Below, piece after piece: positions 16,150 through 24,927 of a DNA stretch of 64,000 bases. The notes under the pieces are model-generated. The model made no database searches. It was not told the DNA's origin and saw only the letters and a list, made by a program, of their open reading frames with translations. The stretch covers positions 1 to 64,000 of the forward strand of contig NZ_JAMXMY010000016.1 in the NCBI RefSeq assembly GCF_024055795.1, written 5' to 3'. The DNA is from Actinoallomurus purpureus. GTDB lineage: Bacteria; Actinomycetota; Actinomycetes; Streptosporangiales; Streptosporangiaceae. The first letter of the stretch is position 1; each line of letters begins with the position of its first letter. A program made the translations under genes and the position numbers.

Positions 16150-17610
16150 CTAAGCCCGTTCGGCGAGGGCGTGGCCGATCTCCCGGGTCGCCGGATAAAG
16201 CCGCAGATAAAGCGCGTAGAGGTCGTCGTAGCGGGGCCGTACGCGCGGGTCCGGCGTGATCCGTTCGCGCACGGGGTTCCAGGCGTCGATGGACGGGTCG
16301 GCGACGGCGCTCGCGGCGAGGAACGCGGCGCCGTAGCAGGCGCCGATCGTGACGGTCCTGATCTCCTGCTCCAGCCCGGTGACGTCGGAGACGACGCGGG
16401 TCCACAGGCCGCCGCGCGTGCCGCCGCCGACGGCGACGATCCGGCGGACGTCCCCACCGGCGGCGCGCATCGTCTCCACGTTGTGGCGGACGCCGAAGGC
16501 GGTCGCCTCCAGGGCGGCGCGGTACAGATCGCCCCGCGTGTGCTCGACGGTCAGTCCCGCGATCACCCCGCGCGCGTGGGGGTCGGCGATCGGGGTCCGC
16601 TCACCGGCGAAGTACGGCAGCATCAGCAGTCCGCGCGCTCCAGGACCGGACTCCTTCGCCTCGGCCAGGAGCGCCGCGTGGTCCGGGGAGCCGAACAGGT
16701 CCCGCAGCCACTCGGTGATCATCCCGGAGGTCGCCATGCCGCCGGCGAGGTTGCGGGTGCCCGGCAGCGCGCCGACGGTGCTCCACAGCTCGGGGACGAG
16801 CAGCCGGTCGGGCACGGTGTTGATGAGGAACATCGTGCTGCCGTACATCAGCATGAGGTCGCCGGTGCCCTGCGCGCCGACGCTGAGGGCCTCCGACCAG
16901 GCGTCGATCGTGCCGGTGATGACCGGGACGCCGGCCGGCAGACCGGTGACGGCGGCGGCGTCGGCGGTGACGCGCCCGGCGATCTCACCGGGCCAGCGCA
17001 GCGGCGGCAGGTCGATCCCCGGGGCGACGTATTCCGCCCACGGGCGGTACCACTGCCGGGCGACGGAGTCGTACAGCGGCACGGCCTGGCTCGCCGAGTG
17101 GTGGTCGAGGACGTACGCGCCGGTGAGCCGGTCGGCCAGGTACGACGCCGGCATGTACAGCCGGCGCGCCCGCGCCGCGACGTCCGGTTCGTGCTCGGCG
17201 ACCCAGGCGATCTTCGGACCGACCGCCTGGGTGGACAGGAGGGAACCGCAGCGGCGCAGGACTTCCTCGCGGCCCAGTTCGGCGTCGAGGCGGGCGATCT
17301 GCTCGGTGGCACGGGTGTCCACGCCGTACAGGATGGCCGGGCGCAGCGGCGTGCCCGCCTCGTCGGTCAGGAGGACGCATGGGCCCATGCCGCTGACGCC
17401 GACGGCCGTGACCGGGTCTCCCGCGCCGGCCAGCTCGCGGGCGATCGCGACGAACTCGTCCCACCAGATCCAGGCGTCCATCTCGACATGCCCGGAACGC
17501 GGGCGATCCACCGCGTGCGGGCGGACCGCGGTGGCGAGCACGGTCCCGTCCTCGCCCACCAGCACGCCCTTGGTGCTCGACGTGCCGACGTCGACCCCCA
17601 GGTACGTCAT
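16150..17610 (-). CDS. FGGY-family carbohydrate kinase (xylulokinase-like)
   Basis: A 486-residue sugar kinase. ATG at 17610 is preferred over one six codons upstream because the protein then begins at MTYLGVDVGTSSTKG, the ATP-phosphate loop. Other FGGY features: GVSGMGPCVLLTDEAGTPLRPAILYGVD, MPASYLADRLTG, GTIDAWSEALSVGAQGTGD, and the C-terminal adenosine motif IVAVGGGTRGGLWTRVVSDV. Such enzymes phosphorylate xylulose, ribulose, glycerol or similar sugars; the substrate is not resolved. No transporter or isomerase genes are adjacent. The 275 bp upstream (17611-17885) show no gene. Confidence 0.9.
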   Translation of the reverse strand: MTYLGVDVGTSSTKGVLVGEDGTVLATAVRPHAVDRPRSGHVEMDAWIWWDEFVAIARELAGAGDPVTAVGVSGMGPCVLLTDEAGTPLRPAILYGVDTRATEQIARLDAELGREEVLRRCGSLLSTQAVGPKIAWVAEHEPDVAARARRLYMPASYLADRLTGAYVLDHHSASQAVPLYDSVARQWYRPWAEYVAPGIDLPPLRWPGEIAGRVTADAAAVTGLPAGVPVITGTIDAWSEALSVGAQGTGDLMLMYGSTMFLINTVPDRLLVPELWSTVGALPGTRNLAGGMATSGMITEWLRDLFGSPDHAALLAEAKESGPGARGLLMLPYFAGERTPIADPHARGVIAGLTVEHTRGDLYRAALEATAFGVRHNVETMRAAGGDVRRIVAVGGGTRGGLWTRVVSDVTGLEQEIRTVTIGACYGAAFLAASAVADPSIDAWNPVRERITPDPRVRPRYDDLYALYLRLYPATREIGHALAERA

Positions 17611-17885
17611 GCGGTCATGTCTCCGCACAGGTGGTCCTCGTAGGGCGGCGCCACGACCGTGGCACGGCCGATGTCCAGCCGGGGGCGGGCACCGGCGATG
17701 GACGGCCGGGACCAGGCGATCTCACCGGATCTGCTCACGCCCCTGATCGTGCCACGGCCGGCGCCTCGTCGACGCGGGCAGAAGGCTTGGCGAAGGCGGA
17801 TGCGGGACCGCGGTCTGCGCCGATCCGCCCCGTTTCGCGACCGCGATCACCGAGCGTTCCGCACGCCAGCACCGCGACGCGCTCG

Positions 17886-18827
17886 TTAGGAAAGGGAAAG
17901 GGTGTCGACCGACAGCTGCCAGAGCCGCTCGGCCGCCTCGGGGTCGAGGGCGTACGCAGCGACGCCGCGGCGGGTGCCCGGCCGGTTCGGCTCGGCCTGC
18001 TGGCAGTCCTCGAAGTATCGCCCGCCGACGCCGTCGAGCAGGGGTGACGTCGCGACCAGGACGGACGTGGCGGCGCCCTGTTCCGGCGTCTTCCAGGCCG
18101 GGCCTTCTCCCCCCATCTGGGCCCGCAGCCGGTCGAGCTCCTCCTCGGTGATGTGTCGCTGCAGGTTCGTCGGGATCGCGCCGGGCATCAGGGCGTTGAC
18201 GGTGATGCCGTCGTCCGCCCAGCGCTTCGTCGCCTCGACGGCGAACAGCACGTTGGCCGTCTTCGACTGGCCGTAGGCGGCCCACGGGTCGTACGGGCGC
18301 TGCCGGAAGTGGACGTCCTCGAACACCACGGGCGAGCGCAGGTGCGCGGAGGAGCTGACCGACACGACCCGGGCTCCCCCGGCCGTGGCCAGCGCCCGGT
18401 GCAGTCCCGTGGCGAGCGCGGAGTGACCAAGGTGGTTGGTCGCGAACTGCAGCTCCCACCCCTCCGGCGTCCGCGTCTCGGGCGACGCCATCACGCCCGC
18501 GTTGTTGACGAGAATGTGCAGCGGTCCGTCCCAGGCGGCGACGAACGACGCGACGGAGGCCTGGTCGGCCAGGTCCAGCGGGGCGACGAGGACCTGCTTG
18601 TTGCCGGTGGTCGTGATGACGTCCTCGGCGGTGCGCCGCCCAGCCTCTTCGTTGCGTACGGCAAGGGTCACCTCCGCCCCGGCGCCGGCGAGCGCTCGGG
18701 CGGTCTCGACACCGATGCCGGACGCCCCGCCGGTCACGATGGCGCGGCGGCCGGTGAGGTCGATGCCGTCCACGACCTCGGCGGCCGTGGAGTCGACGTT
18801 GAACGGTGTGGTGATGCGGGTGCTCAT
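17886..18827 (-). CDS. Short-chain dehydrogenase/reductase (SDR)
   Basis: A 313-residue NAD(P)-dependent oxidoreductase. Rossmann motif TGGASGIGVETARALAGAG near residue 33, NNAGVM, catalytic Ser in VVSVSSSAHLRS, and the Tyr-x-x-x-Lys pair in AAYGQSKTANVLF. Its length and layout match the retinol dehydrogenase/WWOX-like branch. The substrate is unknown. ATG at 18827. It is divergent from a TetR regulator, with an 11-bp inverted repeat between the two genes, so induction by a small hydrophobic molecule is a reasonable inference. Confidence 0.9.
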   Translation of the reverse strand: MSTRITTPFNVDSTAAEVVDGIDLTGRRAIVTGGASGIGVETARALAGAGAEVTLAVRNEEAGRRTAEDVITTTGNKQVLVAPLDLADQASVASFVAAWDGPLHILVNNAGVMASPETRTPEGWELQFATNHLGHSALATGLHRALATAGGARVVSVSSSAHLRSPVVFEDVHFRQRPYDPWAAYGQSKTANVLFAVEATKRWADDGITVNALMPGAIPTNLQRHITEEELDRLRAQMGGEGPAWKTPEQGAATSVLVATSPLLDGVGGRYFEDCQQAEPNRPGTRRGVAAYALDPEAAERLWQLSVDTLSLS

Positions 18828-18879
18828 GGTCTCCGCTGTCTCCCCTCGGCGATCCGGAGGGGCCGCTCCGGTAAGATCA

Positions 18880-18932
18880 AAACCGGAGGACCCTCCGATA
18901 CAGTGGAGACTAAGTGGAGCCTCCTCCGGTTT
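18880..18932. promoter_or_regulatory. Inverted-repeat operator for the SDR/TetR pair
   Basis: AAACCGGAGGA at 18880-18890 is repeated inverted as TCCTCCGGTTT at 18922-18932. A smaller partial copy, CCGGAGGA-CCCTCCGAT, covers 18883-18899. The site lies in the divergent region between the SDR and TetR genes and is the likely binding site of that TetR protein. Confidence 0.6.
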
Positions 18933-18995
18933 GCAAATCGACCACCGAACCCGGACAGTCGGCTGGTCACCCGAACGGACCGACGAGGAGGAGCC

Positions 18996-19577
18996 GTGCC
19001 GGCCACCGGCCCCCGCCCTCTGCGCGCCGACGCCCGCCGCAACCGCGAGCGGCTGCTCGAGGCCGCGGTGCGCGCGTTCGCCGCAGAAGGAGCGGATGCC
19101 ACGCTCGACGCAATCGCCAAGGACGCGGGTGTCGGCATCGGAACGCTGTACCGCCACTTCCCCACCCGCGAGGCGCTCATCGAGGCCGCCTACCGGAACG
19201 AGCTCGCCCGGCTGTGCGACGCCGTGCCGGACCTGCTGCGGACCCTGCCGCCGGACGAGGCGACCCGCGCCTGGATGGACCGCTTCATCGACTACATGGC
19301 GACCAAGAACCACATGGGGGACGCACTGCGCGCGGTCATCGCCTCCGGCGGGGACCCGTTCGCGCAGAGCCGCGACCGACTGTCCGACGCGATCACGACG
19401 ATGCTCCAGGCGGGCGCGGCCGACGGGTCCCTGCGCTCGAACGTCGACCCGCTCGACGTCCTCATGAGCCTCGCCGGGGCGTCCTTCGCCGCCGGAGAGC
19501 CGGAGCACCGTGAGCGCGTCGGCCGCATGCTCGACCTGCTGGTGGACGGCCTCCGCTACCGCCGACAGCATCCGTGA
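18996..19577 (+). CDS. TetR-family regulator
   Basis: A 193-residue repressor; GTG at 18996 with GACGAGGAGGAG upstream. The N-terminal HTH is intact (ADATLDAIAKDAGVGIGTLYRHFP, split here as ATLDAIAKDAGVGIGTLYR and HFPTREALIEAAY). The C-terminal ligand domain carries WMDRFIDYMATKNHMGDALR, which resembles the SbtR-like subgroup. It is divergent from the SDR gene and probably represses both. Confidence 0.9.
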   Translation: MPATGPRPLRADARRNRERLLEAAVRAFAAEGADATLDAIAKDAGVGIGTLYRHFPTREALIEAAYRNELARLCDAVPDLLRTLPPDEATRAWMDRFIDYMATKNHMGDALRAVIASGGDPFAQSRDRLSDAITTMLQAGAADGSLRSNVDPLDVLMSLAGASFAAGEPEHRERVGRMLDLLVDGLRYRRQHP

Positions 19578-19687
19578 TCATCGAGGGTGATGACACCGCT
19601 CGGTACTAATTCTCTGGACGATCACGAACGCGAAGATTGAGTACTTGTGCTCATGCGTCGCGATGTCGTTTCGTCGACGGTGTCAGC

Positions 19688-19969
19688 ATGAGCACTCCGG
19701 TTCAGCCCACCACCACCCATGCGTTCTTCGTTCAGTCGGCGATCTCCTTCGGCGCCTCGCTGGCGGCCTGCGCGGTCGGCATCGTTTATCTGCCCGTGAA
19801 CGGCTGGGTCCGAGGCTTTCTCGGCGTCAGCCTCCTGTACGTGGTCACCTCGGCGTTCACTCTCGCCAAGTGCGTTCGCGATCGGCACGAGATGACGAGC
19901 GTCGCCGGCCGGGTCGACCAGGCCCGCATCGACAAGTTGCTCGCCGAACACGACCCGTTCACCACCTGA
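19688..19969 (+). CDS. YiaA/YiaB-family inner membrane protein
   Basis: A 93-residue membrane protein. ATG at 19688 is used, giving MSTPVQPTTTHAFFVQSAIS, the usual start of the family. Two TM helices (about 13-32 and 40-58, ISFGASLAACAVGIVYLP and RGFLGVSLLYVVTSAFTLAK) with the diagnostic F-x-x-Q-S-x-I-S-F motif are followed by a conserved cytosolic tail (CVRDRHE). The function of the family is unknown. The gene stands alone between a TetR gene and the paa operon. Confidence 0.85.
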   Translation: MSTPVQPTTTHAFFVQSAISFGASLAACAVGIVYLPVNGWVRGFLGVSLLYVVTSAFTLAKCVRDRHEMTSVAGRVDQARIDKLLAEHDPFTT

Positions 19970-20052
19970 TCAACGATCCTCGGCGGTGGCCTCCGCGTGA
20001 CCGCGCAGGCCGCCGAAGGCTTCCCTCCGCCGCACGGAGACGGTAATGTGAG

Positions 20053-20074
20053 TTACCTACCGTTCGGTCAGTAA
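20053..20074. promoter_or_regulatory. 22-bp palindromic operator of the paa operon (PaaR-type)
   Basis: An imperfect palindrome with half-sites TTAC-N2-ACCG and CGGT-N2-GTAA around a TT centre, 32 bases before the paaZ start. This layout (ACCG...CGGT core with outer GTAA-like arms) is that of TetR-family PaaR operators known from actinobacterial phenylacetate operons. The repressor binds until phenylacetyl-CoA releases it. No paaR gene is adjacent in this window. Confidence 0.65.
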
Positions 20075-20105
20075 ATGGCGAGCGACTGGCTTGGAGGCCG
20101 GCCCG

Positions 20106-22160
20106 ATGACCGTACTGAGCAGCTACGTCGGCGGCGGATGGCAGCGACCTGCGGGCGACGGCGTGCCCCTGCACGACGCCGCGACCGGCGAGGAGATCGC
20201 CCGCGTCTCCACCGCGGGGATCGACCTGGCCGCCGCCCTGGATTACGGCCGCCGCGTCGGCGGCCCCGCGCTGCGCGCGCTGACCTTTCACCAGCGCGCG
20301 GCCCTGCTGAAGGCCCTGGCCTCGCACCTGCGCGAGCACCGCGAAGAGCTGTACGCGCTGTCGGCCCGGACGGGCGCCACGCTGAACGACTCGCGCTTCG
20401 ACGTGGACGGCGGCATCGGCGTGCTGTTCGCGTACGCGAGCCGGGGCCGCCGCGAGCTGCCCGACGACACGGTGTACGTCGACGGGCCGGTCGAGCCGCT
20501 CGGCAAGGGCGGCACGTTCGTCGGCCAGCACGTCTGCACTCCGCTGCTCGGCGTCGCGATCCAGATCAACGCCTTCAACTTCCCGGTGTGGGGGCCGCTG
20601 GAGAAGCTCGCCCCCGCCTTCCTCGCGGGCATGCCGAGCCTGATCAAGCCCGCCGAGCAGACCGCGTACCTCACCGAGCGGCTGGTCCGGCTGATCGTCG
20701 ACTCCGGGCTGCTGCCGGAGGGCACCGTCCAGCTCGTCTGCGGCCCGCCCGGCGACCTGCTCGACCACGTGACCGGCCAGGACCTGGTGGCCTTCACCGG
20801 GTCGGCCGCCACCGCCCGCAAGCTCCGCGCGCACCCGGCGATCGTCCGCGAGGCGGCGCGGTTCACCGCCGAGGCCGACTCGCTCAACTGCTCGATCCTG
20901 GGGCCGGACGCCGGGCCGGGCACGCCGGAGTTCGACCTGTACGTGAAGCAGCTCGTCACCGAGATGACCGTGAAGGCCGGGCAGAAGTGCACCGCCATCC
21001 GGCGGGCGCTCGTCCCGGCCGAGCTGATGGACGACGTCGCGGCGGCGGTGTGCGACCGGCTCGCGAAGGTCACCGTCGGCGACCCGTCCCGCGAGGACGT
21101 GCGCATGGGGGCCCTCGCCGGCCTTGACCAGCGCGAGGAGGTGCGCCGGGCGGTCAAGGCCCTGCGCGGCGCGGCGCGGCTGATCTTCGGCGACCCCGAC
21201 CACGTCGAGCCGGTCGGCGCCGACGCCGACCGAGGCGCCTTCGTCTCCCCGATGCTGCTGCGCTGCGACGATCCCGACCGCGCCGAGCCGCACGAGGTCG
21301 AGGCGTTCGGGCCGGTGTCCACGCTCCTGCCGTACACCTCGACCGAGCAGGCGATCGAGCTGGCCGCGCGCGGCCGGGGCAGCCTCACCGGGTCCGTCGT
21401 CACCGCCGACACCGGCTTCGCCCGGGAGGTCGTCATCGGTCTCGCGCCGTGGCACGGCCGGCTGCTCGTCCTCGACCGCGACGACGCGAAGGAGTCCACC
21501 GGGCACGGCTCGCCGCTGCCCAACCTCGTGCACGGCGGCCCGGGGCGCGCGGGCGGCGGCGAGGAGATGGGCGGCCTGCGCGGCGTGCTGCACCACATGC
21601 AGCGCACCGCCGTCCAGGGCACCCCGGCGACGCTGAGCGCGGTGACCGGCCGCTGGGTCCCCGGTGCCGCGAGGCGCACGCACGTCTCCGGCACCGGCGA
21701 GGGCGTGCACCCGTTCCGCAAGTCCCTCGCCGAGTTGCGGGTGGGCGACGCGGTGACGGCCGGGCCCCGTACGGTCACGCTGGAGGACATCGACCACTTC
21801 GCGGATTTCACCGGCGACACGTTCTACGCCCACACCGACGAGGAGGCCGCCAAGGCCAACCCGCTGTTCGGCGGCATCGTCGCCCACGGCTACCTCGTCG
21901 TGTCGCTGGCCGCCGGGCTGTTCGTCGCTCCCGAGCCGGGGCCGGTCCTCGCCAACTACGGCCTGGAGAACCTCCGGTTCCTCACCCCGGTCAAGCCCGG
22001 CGACGAGCTGACCGTGACGCTGACCGCCAAGCAGATCACGCCGCGCGCGAACGCCGGTTACGGCGAGGTGCGCTGGGACGCCGACGTCACCAACCAGACC
22101 GGGGAGTCGGTGGCCAAGTACGACGTGCTCACCCTCGTCGCGAAGGAGAAGACGTCATGA
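20106..22160 (+). CDS. paaZ: PaaZ: oxepin-CoA hydrolase / 3-oxo-5,6-dehydrosuberyl-CoA semialdehyde dehydrogenase
   Basis: A 684-residue bifunctional enzyme of aerobic phenylacetate degradation; it opens the oxepin-CoA ring and oxidises the resulting aldehyde. Residues 1-520 are the aldehyde dehydrogenase domain ([14 protein letters not shown], catalytic Glu in [10 protein letters not shown], catalytic Cys in [12 protein letters not shown]). Residues about 540-684 are the MaoC-like (R)-hydratase domain ([33 protein letters not shown]). The length fits full-size PaaZ. ATG at 20106 with GGCTTGGAGG upstream. First gene of paaZABCDE, behind the palindromic operator; its stop overlaps a mini-ORF start as ATGA. 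Confidence 0.95.
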   Translation: MTVLSSYVGGGWQRPAGDGVPLHDAATGEEIARVSTAGIDLAAALDYGRRVGGPALRALTFHQRAALLKALASHLREHREELYALSARTGATLNDSRFDVDGGIGVLFAYASRGRRELPDDTVYVDGPVEPLGKGGTFVGQHVCTPLLGVAIQINAFNFPVWGPLEKLAPAFLAGMPSLIKPAEQTAYLTERLVRLIVDSGLLPEGTVQLVCGPPGDLLDHVTGQDLVAFTGSAATARKLRAHPAIVREAARFTAEADSLNCSILGPDAGPGTPEFDLYVKQLVTEMTVKAGQKCTAIRRALVPAELMDDVAAAVCDRLAKVTVGDPSREDVRMGALAGLDQREEVRRAVKALRGAARLIFGDPDHVEPVGADADRGAFVSPMLLRCDDPDRAEPHEVEAFGPVSTLLPYTSTEQAIELAARGRGSLTGSVVTADTGFAREVVIGLAPWHGRLLVLDRDDAKESTGHGSPLPNLVHGGPGRAGGGEEMGGLRGVLHHMQRTAVQGTPATLSAVTGRWVPGAARRTHVSGTGEGVHPFRKSLAELRVGDAVTAGPRTVTLEDIDHFADFTGDTFYAHTDEEAAKANPLFGGIVAHGYLVVSLAAGLFVAPEPGPVLANYGLENLRFLTPVKPGDELTVTLTAKQITPRANAGYGEVRWDADVTNQTGESVAKYDVLTLVAKEKTS

Positions 22161-22225
22161 CCGAGCGAAGCGAGGGAATCAATAAGCACAGCACCTCTGG
22201 TCACTCCTCCGACGAAGGAGGACTC
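22157..22225 (+). repeat. Coupling mini-ORF cassette, copy 2 (in frame with paaA)
   Basis: The same cassette as at 12765-12836: ATG overlapping the paaZ stop (ATGA), then [13 protein letters not shown] and a GACGAAGGAGG Shine-Dalgarno. Relative to copy 1 an extra T after the ACC of the H-S-T segment shifts the frame, so instead of ending it runs in frame into the paaA ATG at 22226. Translation may therefore start at 22157 (23 extra residues on PaaA) or at 22226. Confidence 0.55.
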
Positions 22226-23164
22226 ATGACCGCCGTCGCCGAGACCGACCTCGCGCGGCACTTCGAGCACACCATCGAGCGGGACCAGCGCATCGAGCCC
22301 CGCGACTGGATGCCCGAGGCCTACCGGGCCACGATGATCCGCCAGATCGCACAGCACGCGCACTCGGAGATCATCGGCATGCAGCCGGAGGGCGACTGGA
22401 TCACCCGCGCGCCGTCCCTGCGGCGCAAGGCGATCCTCCTCGCCAAGGTGCAGGACGAGGCGGGCCACGGCCTGTACCTCTACTCCGCCGCCGAGACCCT
22501 CGGTGTCGACCGGGCCGACCTCACCACCCGGCTGATCGAGCGGCGGCAGAAGTACTCCTCGATCTTCAACTATCCGACGCCGGCGTACGCCGACGTCGGC
22601 GTGATCGGCTGGCTGGTCGACGGGGCGGCGATCTGCAACCAGGTGCCGCTGTGCCGCAGCTCGTACGGGCCGTACGCCCGCGCGATGATCCGCATCTGCA
22701 AGGAGGAGTCGTTCCATCAGCGGCAGGGTTACGAGTTGCTGATGACGATGATGCGCGGCACCGACGCCCAGCGGGCGATGGTCCAGGACGCCGTGGACCG
22801 CTGGTGGTGGCCGAGCCTGATGATGTTCGGCCCGCCCGACCAGGACTCGCCGAACACCGCGCGGTCGATGGCCTGGAAGGTCAAGCGCCACACGAACGAC
22901 GAGCTGCGCCAGCGGTTCGTCGACATGACGGTGCCGCAGGCCGAGGCGCTGGGCGTCACGCTGCCCGACCCGGACCTGCGGTGGAACCCCGAGCGCGGCC
23001 ACCACGACTTCGGCCCGATCGACTGGGACGAGTTCAAGCGGGTGCTGCGCGGCGACGGCCCGTGCAACGCCGAGCGCATCGACCGGCGCCGCCGCGCCCA
23101 CGAGGAGGGCGCGTGGGTCCGCGAGGCCGCCGCGGCCCACGCCGCCAAACGGAGGACTCCATGA
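22226..23164 (+). CDS. paaA: PaaA: 1,2-phenylacetyl-CoA epoxidase, catalytic subunit
   Basis: A 312-residue diiron monooxygenase subunit, full length. It epoxidises the ring of phenylacetyl-CoA together with PaaB, C and E. Diiron ligand motifs are visible: [19 protein letters not shown] (E-x-x-H) and [16 protein letters not shown] (E-x-x-H), with [20 protein letters not shown] near the N-terminus. ATG at 22226 follows GAAGGAGG by 6 bases; the in-frame upstream ATG at 22157 belongs to the repeated cassette. Its TGA overlaps the next mini-ORF start (ATGA). Confidence 0.97.
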   Translation: MTAVAETDLARHFEHTIERDQRIEPRDWMPEAYRATMIRQIAQHAHSEIIGMQPEGDWITRAPSLRRKAILLAKVQDEAGHGLYLYSAAETLGVDRADLTTRLIERRQKYSSIFNYPTPAYADVGVIGWLVDGAAICNQVPLCRSSYGPYARAMIRICKEESFHQRQGYELLMTMMRGTDAQRAMVQDAVDRWWWPSLMMFGPPDQDSPNTARSMAWKVKRHTNDELRQRFVDMTVPQAEALGVTLPDPDLRWNPERGHHDFGPIDWDEFKRVLRGDGPCNAERIDRRRRAHEEGAWVREAAAAHAAKRRTP

Positions 23165-23280
23165 GCGGGCGCGCGTCGTCTGGACTGAGGAGCGCCGGGA
23201 GCGAAGCGACCAGAGCGACGAGGGAAGACGACGCGTTGGGTGCCCGCTCACCGCGAGCGAAGGGAGCGCGACGAGCATGA
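23161..23280 (+). CDS. Coupling mini-ORF between paaA and paaB, with inverted repeat
   Basis: A 39-codon frame (M-S-G-R-A-S-S-G-L...) whose ATG overlaps the paaA stop and whose TGA overlaps the paaB start, both as ATGA. The DNA forms an imperfect inverted repeat: GAGCGGGC (23163-23170) with GCCCGCTC (23242-23249), and CGCGTCGTCT (23172-23181) with AGACGACGCG (23226-23235). It also holds GAGCGAAGCGA-type sequence related to the cassette at 12.8 and 22.2 kb. It is probably an intergenic repeat kept open for translational coupling; a real peptide is less likely. Confidence 0.45.
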   Translation: MSGRASSGLRSAGSEATRATREDDALGARSPRAKGARRA

Positions 23281-23552
23281 ACGATCTCTATGAGGTGTTC
23301 GTGCGCGGGAAGCGCGGGCTCAACCACGTGCACGTCGGGTCGTTGCACGCCTCCGACGACGAGATGGCGCTGCGCAACGCGCGGGACCTCTACACCCGCC
23401 GCAACGAGGGCGTGAGCATCTGGGTGGTCAAGGCGTCGCACATCACGGCGTCCAGCCCGGACGAGAAGGATCCGTTCTTCGCCCCCTCGGCGGACAAGGT
23501 CTACCGGCACCCGACCTTCTACGACATCCCCGACGACGTGCCGCACATGTGA
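23277..23552 (+). CDS. paaB: PaaB: phenylacetyl-CoA epoxidase subunit
   Basis: A 91-residue subunit that bridges the PaaAC heterodimers of the epoxidase. The sequence follows the family closely: YEVFVRGKRGLNHVHVGSLH, then DDEMALRNARDLYTRRNEG and SIWVVKASHIT. ATG at 23277 is preceded by AAGGGAGCG. The gene lies 10 bases before paaC. Confidence 0.97.
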   Translation: MNDLYEVFVRGKRGLNHVHVGSLHASDDEMALRNARDLYTRRNEGVSIWVVKASHITASSPDEKDPFFAPSADKVYRHPTFYDIPDDVPHM

Positions 23553-23562
23553 TCGGAGCGTC

Positions 23563-24429
23563 ATGTCCTTCGACAACGTCTACGAGGCCCTGACCGGGGA
23601 CGGCGACGCGCGCTGGGCGTTCGGCACGGGGTTCACCGACCCGCTGGCCGGCGTCGAGACCGCGGTTCCGCCGGGCGTCGACCGCGCCGACCTGACCGCC
23701 TACTGCCTCATGCTCGGCGACGACGCCCTGGTCATGTCCCACCGGCTGCAGGAGTGGTGCACGAACGCGCCCGACCTGGAGGAGGAGGTGGCCCTGGCCA
23801 ACATCGCACTGGACCTCCTCGGCCAGGCGCGGCTGCTGTACGCCCGGGCGGGTCACGCCGACGGCACCGGCCGGGGCGAGGACCACTACGCGTTCTTCCG
23901 TGGCGAGGAGGAGTTCGCCGGCGTCCGCCTCGTCGAGACCCCGCGCGGCGACTTCGGCGACCTGATCGCGAAGCTGCTGGTCTTCTCCACCTGGCGGCTC
24001 GCCCTGCTGCAGCGGCTGATCCCCTCCCGCGACCCCGTTCTCGCGGCCATCGCCGCCAAGGGGGTCAAGGAGGTCGCCTACCACCGCGACCACGCCGCGC
24101 GGTGGACCGTACGTCTCGGTGACGGCACCGACGAGTCGCACCGGCGGATGCAGGCGGGACTCGACCGGATCTGGCCGCTGGTCGCCGAGCTGTTCACCCC
24201 GCACGAGGCCGAGGTGCGTTCGGCCCGCTCGGGCGTCGGCGCGGACCCGGCCGACCTGCGCGCGGAGTTCGACGCCGTCCTGGACCAGGTGCTCACGGCG
24301 GCGACGCTGCGCCGCCCCGACGTGCCGCCGGACCCGGGCGGACGACGAGGCCTGCACACCGGCGCCCTCGGGCTGCTGCTCGCCGAGCTGCAGAGCGTGG
24401 CCCGCGCTCACCCGGAGGCGACGTGGTGA
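23563..24429 (+). CDS. paaC: PaaC: phenylacetyl-CoA epoxidase structural subunit
   Basis: A 288-residue ferritin-like partner of PaaA. Family features: YCLMLGDDALVMSHRLQEW, then EEEVALANIALDLLGQARLL, and KGVKEVAYHRDHAARWTVRL. It keeps some diiron-type residues but is regarded as structural in the family. The stop overlaps the paaD start region (24423-24429), implying translational coupling. Confidence 0.96.
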   Translation: MSFDNVYEALTGDGDARWAFGTGFTDPLAGVETAVPPGVDRADLTAYCLMLGDDALVMSHRLQEWCTNAPDLEEEVALANIALDLLGQARLLYARAGHADGTGRGEDHYAFFRGEEEFAGVRLVETPRGDFGDLIAKLLVFSTWRLALLQRLIPSRDPVLAAIAAKGVKEVAYHRDHAARWTVRLGDGTDESHRRMQAGLDRIWPLVAELFTPHEAEVRSARSGVGADPADLRAEFDAVLDQVLTAATLRRPDVPPDPGGRRGLHTGALGLLLAELQSVARAHPEATW

Positions 24430-24926
24430 CCGCGGTGACGGACGCGCGGGCGGTGGCCGAGACGGTCACCGACCCCGAGCTGCCGATCCTCACGCTCGCG
24501 GACCTGGGCGTGCTGCGCGACGTGGCCGAGGAGGACGGCCGGGTCGTCGTGGCCATCACCCCGACGTACTCCGGGTGCCCCGCGATGGACGCCATGCGCG
24601 CCGACCTGGTCCGCGCGCTGCGGGCCGCCGGTCACGACGAGGTCGAGGTGCGCACCGTGCTGCACCCGCCGTGGAGCACCGACTGGATCAGCGCGGAGGG
24701 CCGCCGGAAACTCGCCGATGCGGGCATCTCCCCTCCCGGCGCCGCACCGCGGCGTGCGCGAGGGCCGATCCCGCTCGCCCTCGGCCCGACCGTGCGCACG
24801 GTCCGGTGCCCGCGCTGCGGCTCCGCCGACACCGAGGAGACCTCGGCGTTCGGCCCCACCGCCTGCCGGGCGCTGCACCGGTGCCGCGCCTGTCTCGAAC
24901 CCTTCGAGCACGTCAAGGAGATCTGA
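24423..24926 (+). CDS. paaD: PaaD: Fe-S assembly (DUF59) protein for the epoxidase
   Basis: A 167-residue protein thought to help Fe-S cluster assembly in PaaE. The N-terminal MIP18/DUF59 domain shows TDPELPILTLADLGVLRDV and the reactive Cys in TPTYSGCPAMDAM. The C-terminal zinc-ribbon-like tail has two Cys pairs, CPRCGS and HRCRACLEPFEHVKEI. GTG starts at 24423 or 24426 both overlap the paaC stop. Confidence 0.95.
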   Translation: MVTAVTDARAVAETVTDPELPILTLADLGVLRDVAEEDGRVVVAITPTYSGCPAMDAMRADLVRALRAAGHDEVEVRTVLHPPWSTDWISAEGRRKLADAGISPPGAAPRRARGPIPLALGPTVRTVRCPRCGSADTEETSAFGPTACRALHRCRACLEPFEHVKEI

Positions 24927-24927
24927 G

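Noticed and set aside
17659-17889. Plus-strand small ORF upstream of the FGGY kinase
   Set aside because: No ribosome-binding site and Arg/Pro-rich composition typical of a non-coding GC-rich frame.
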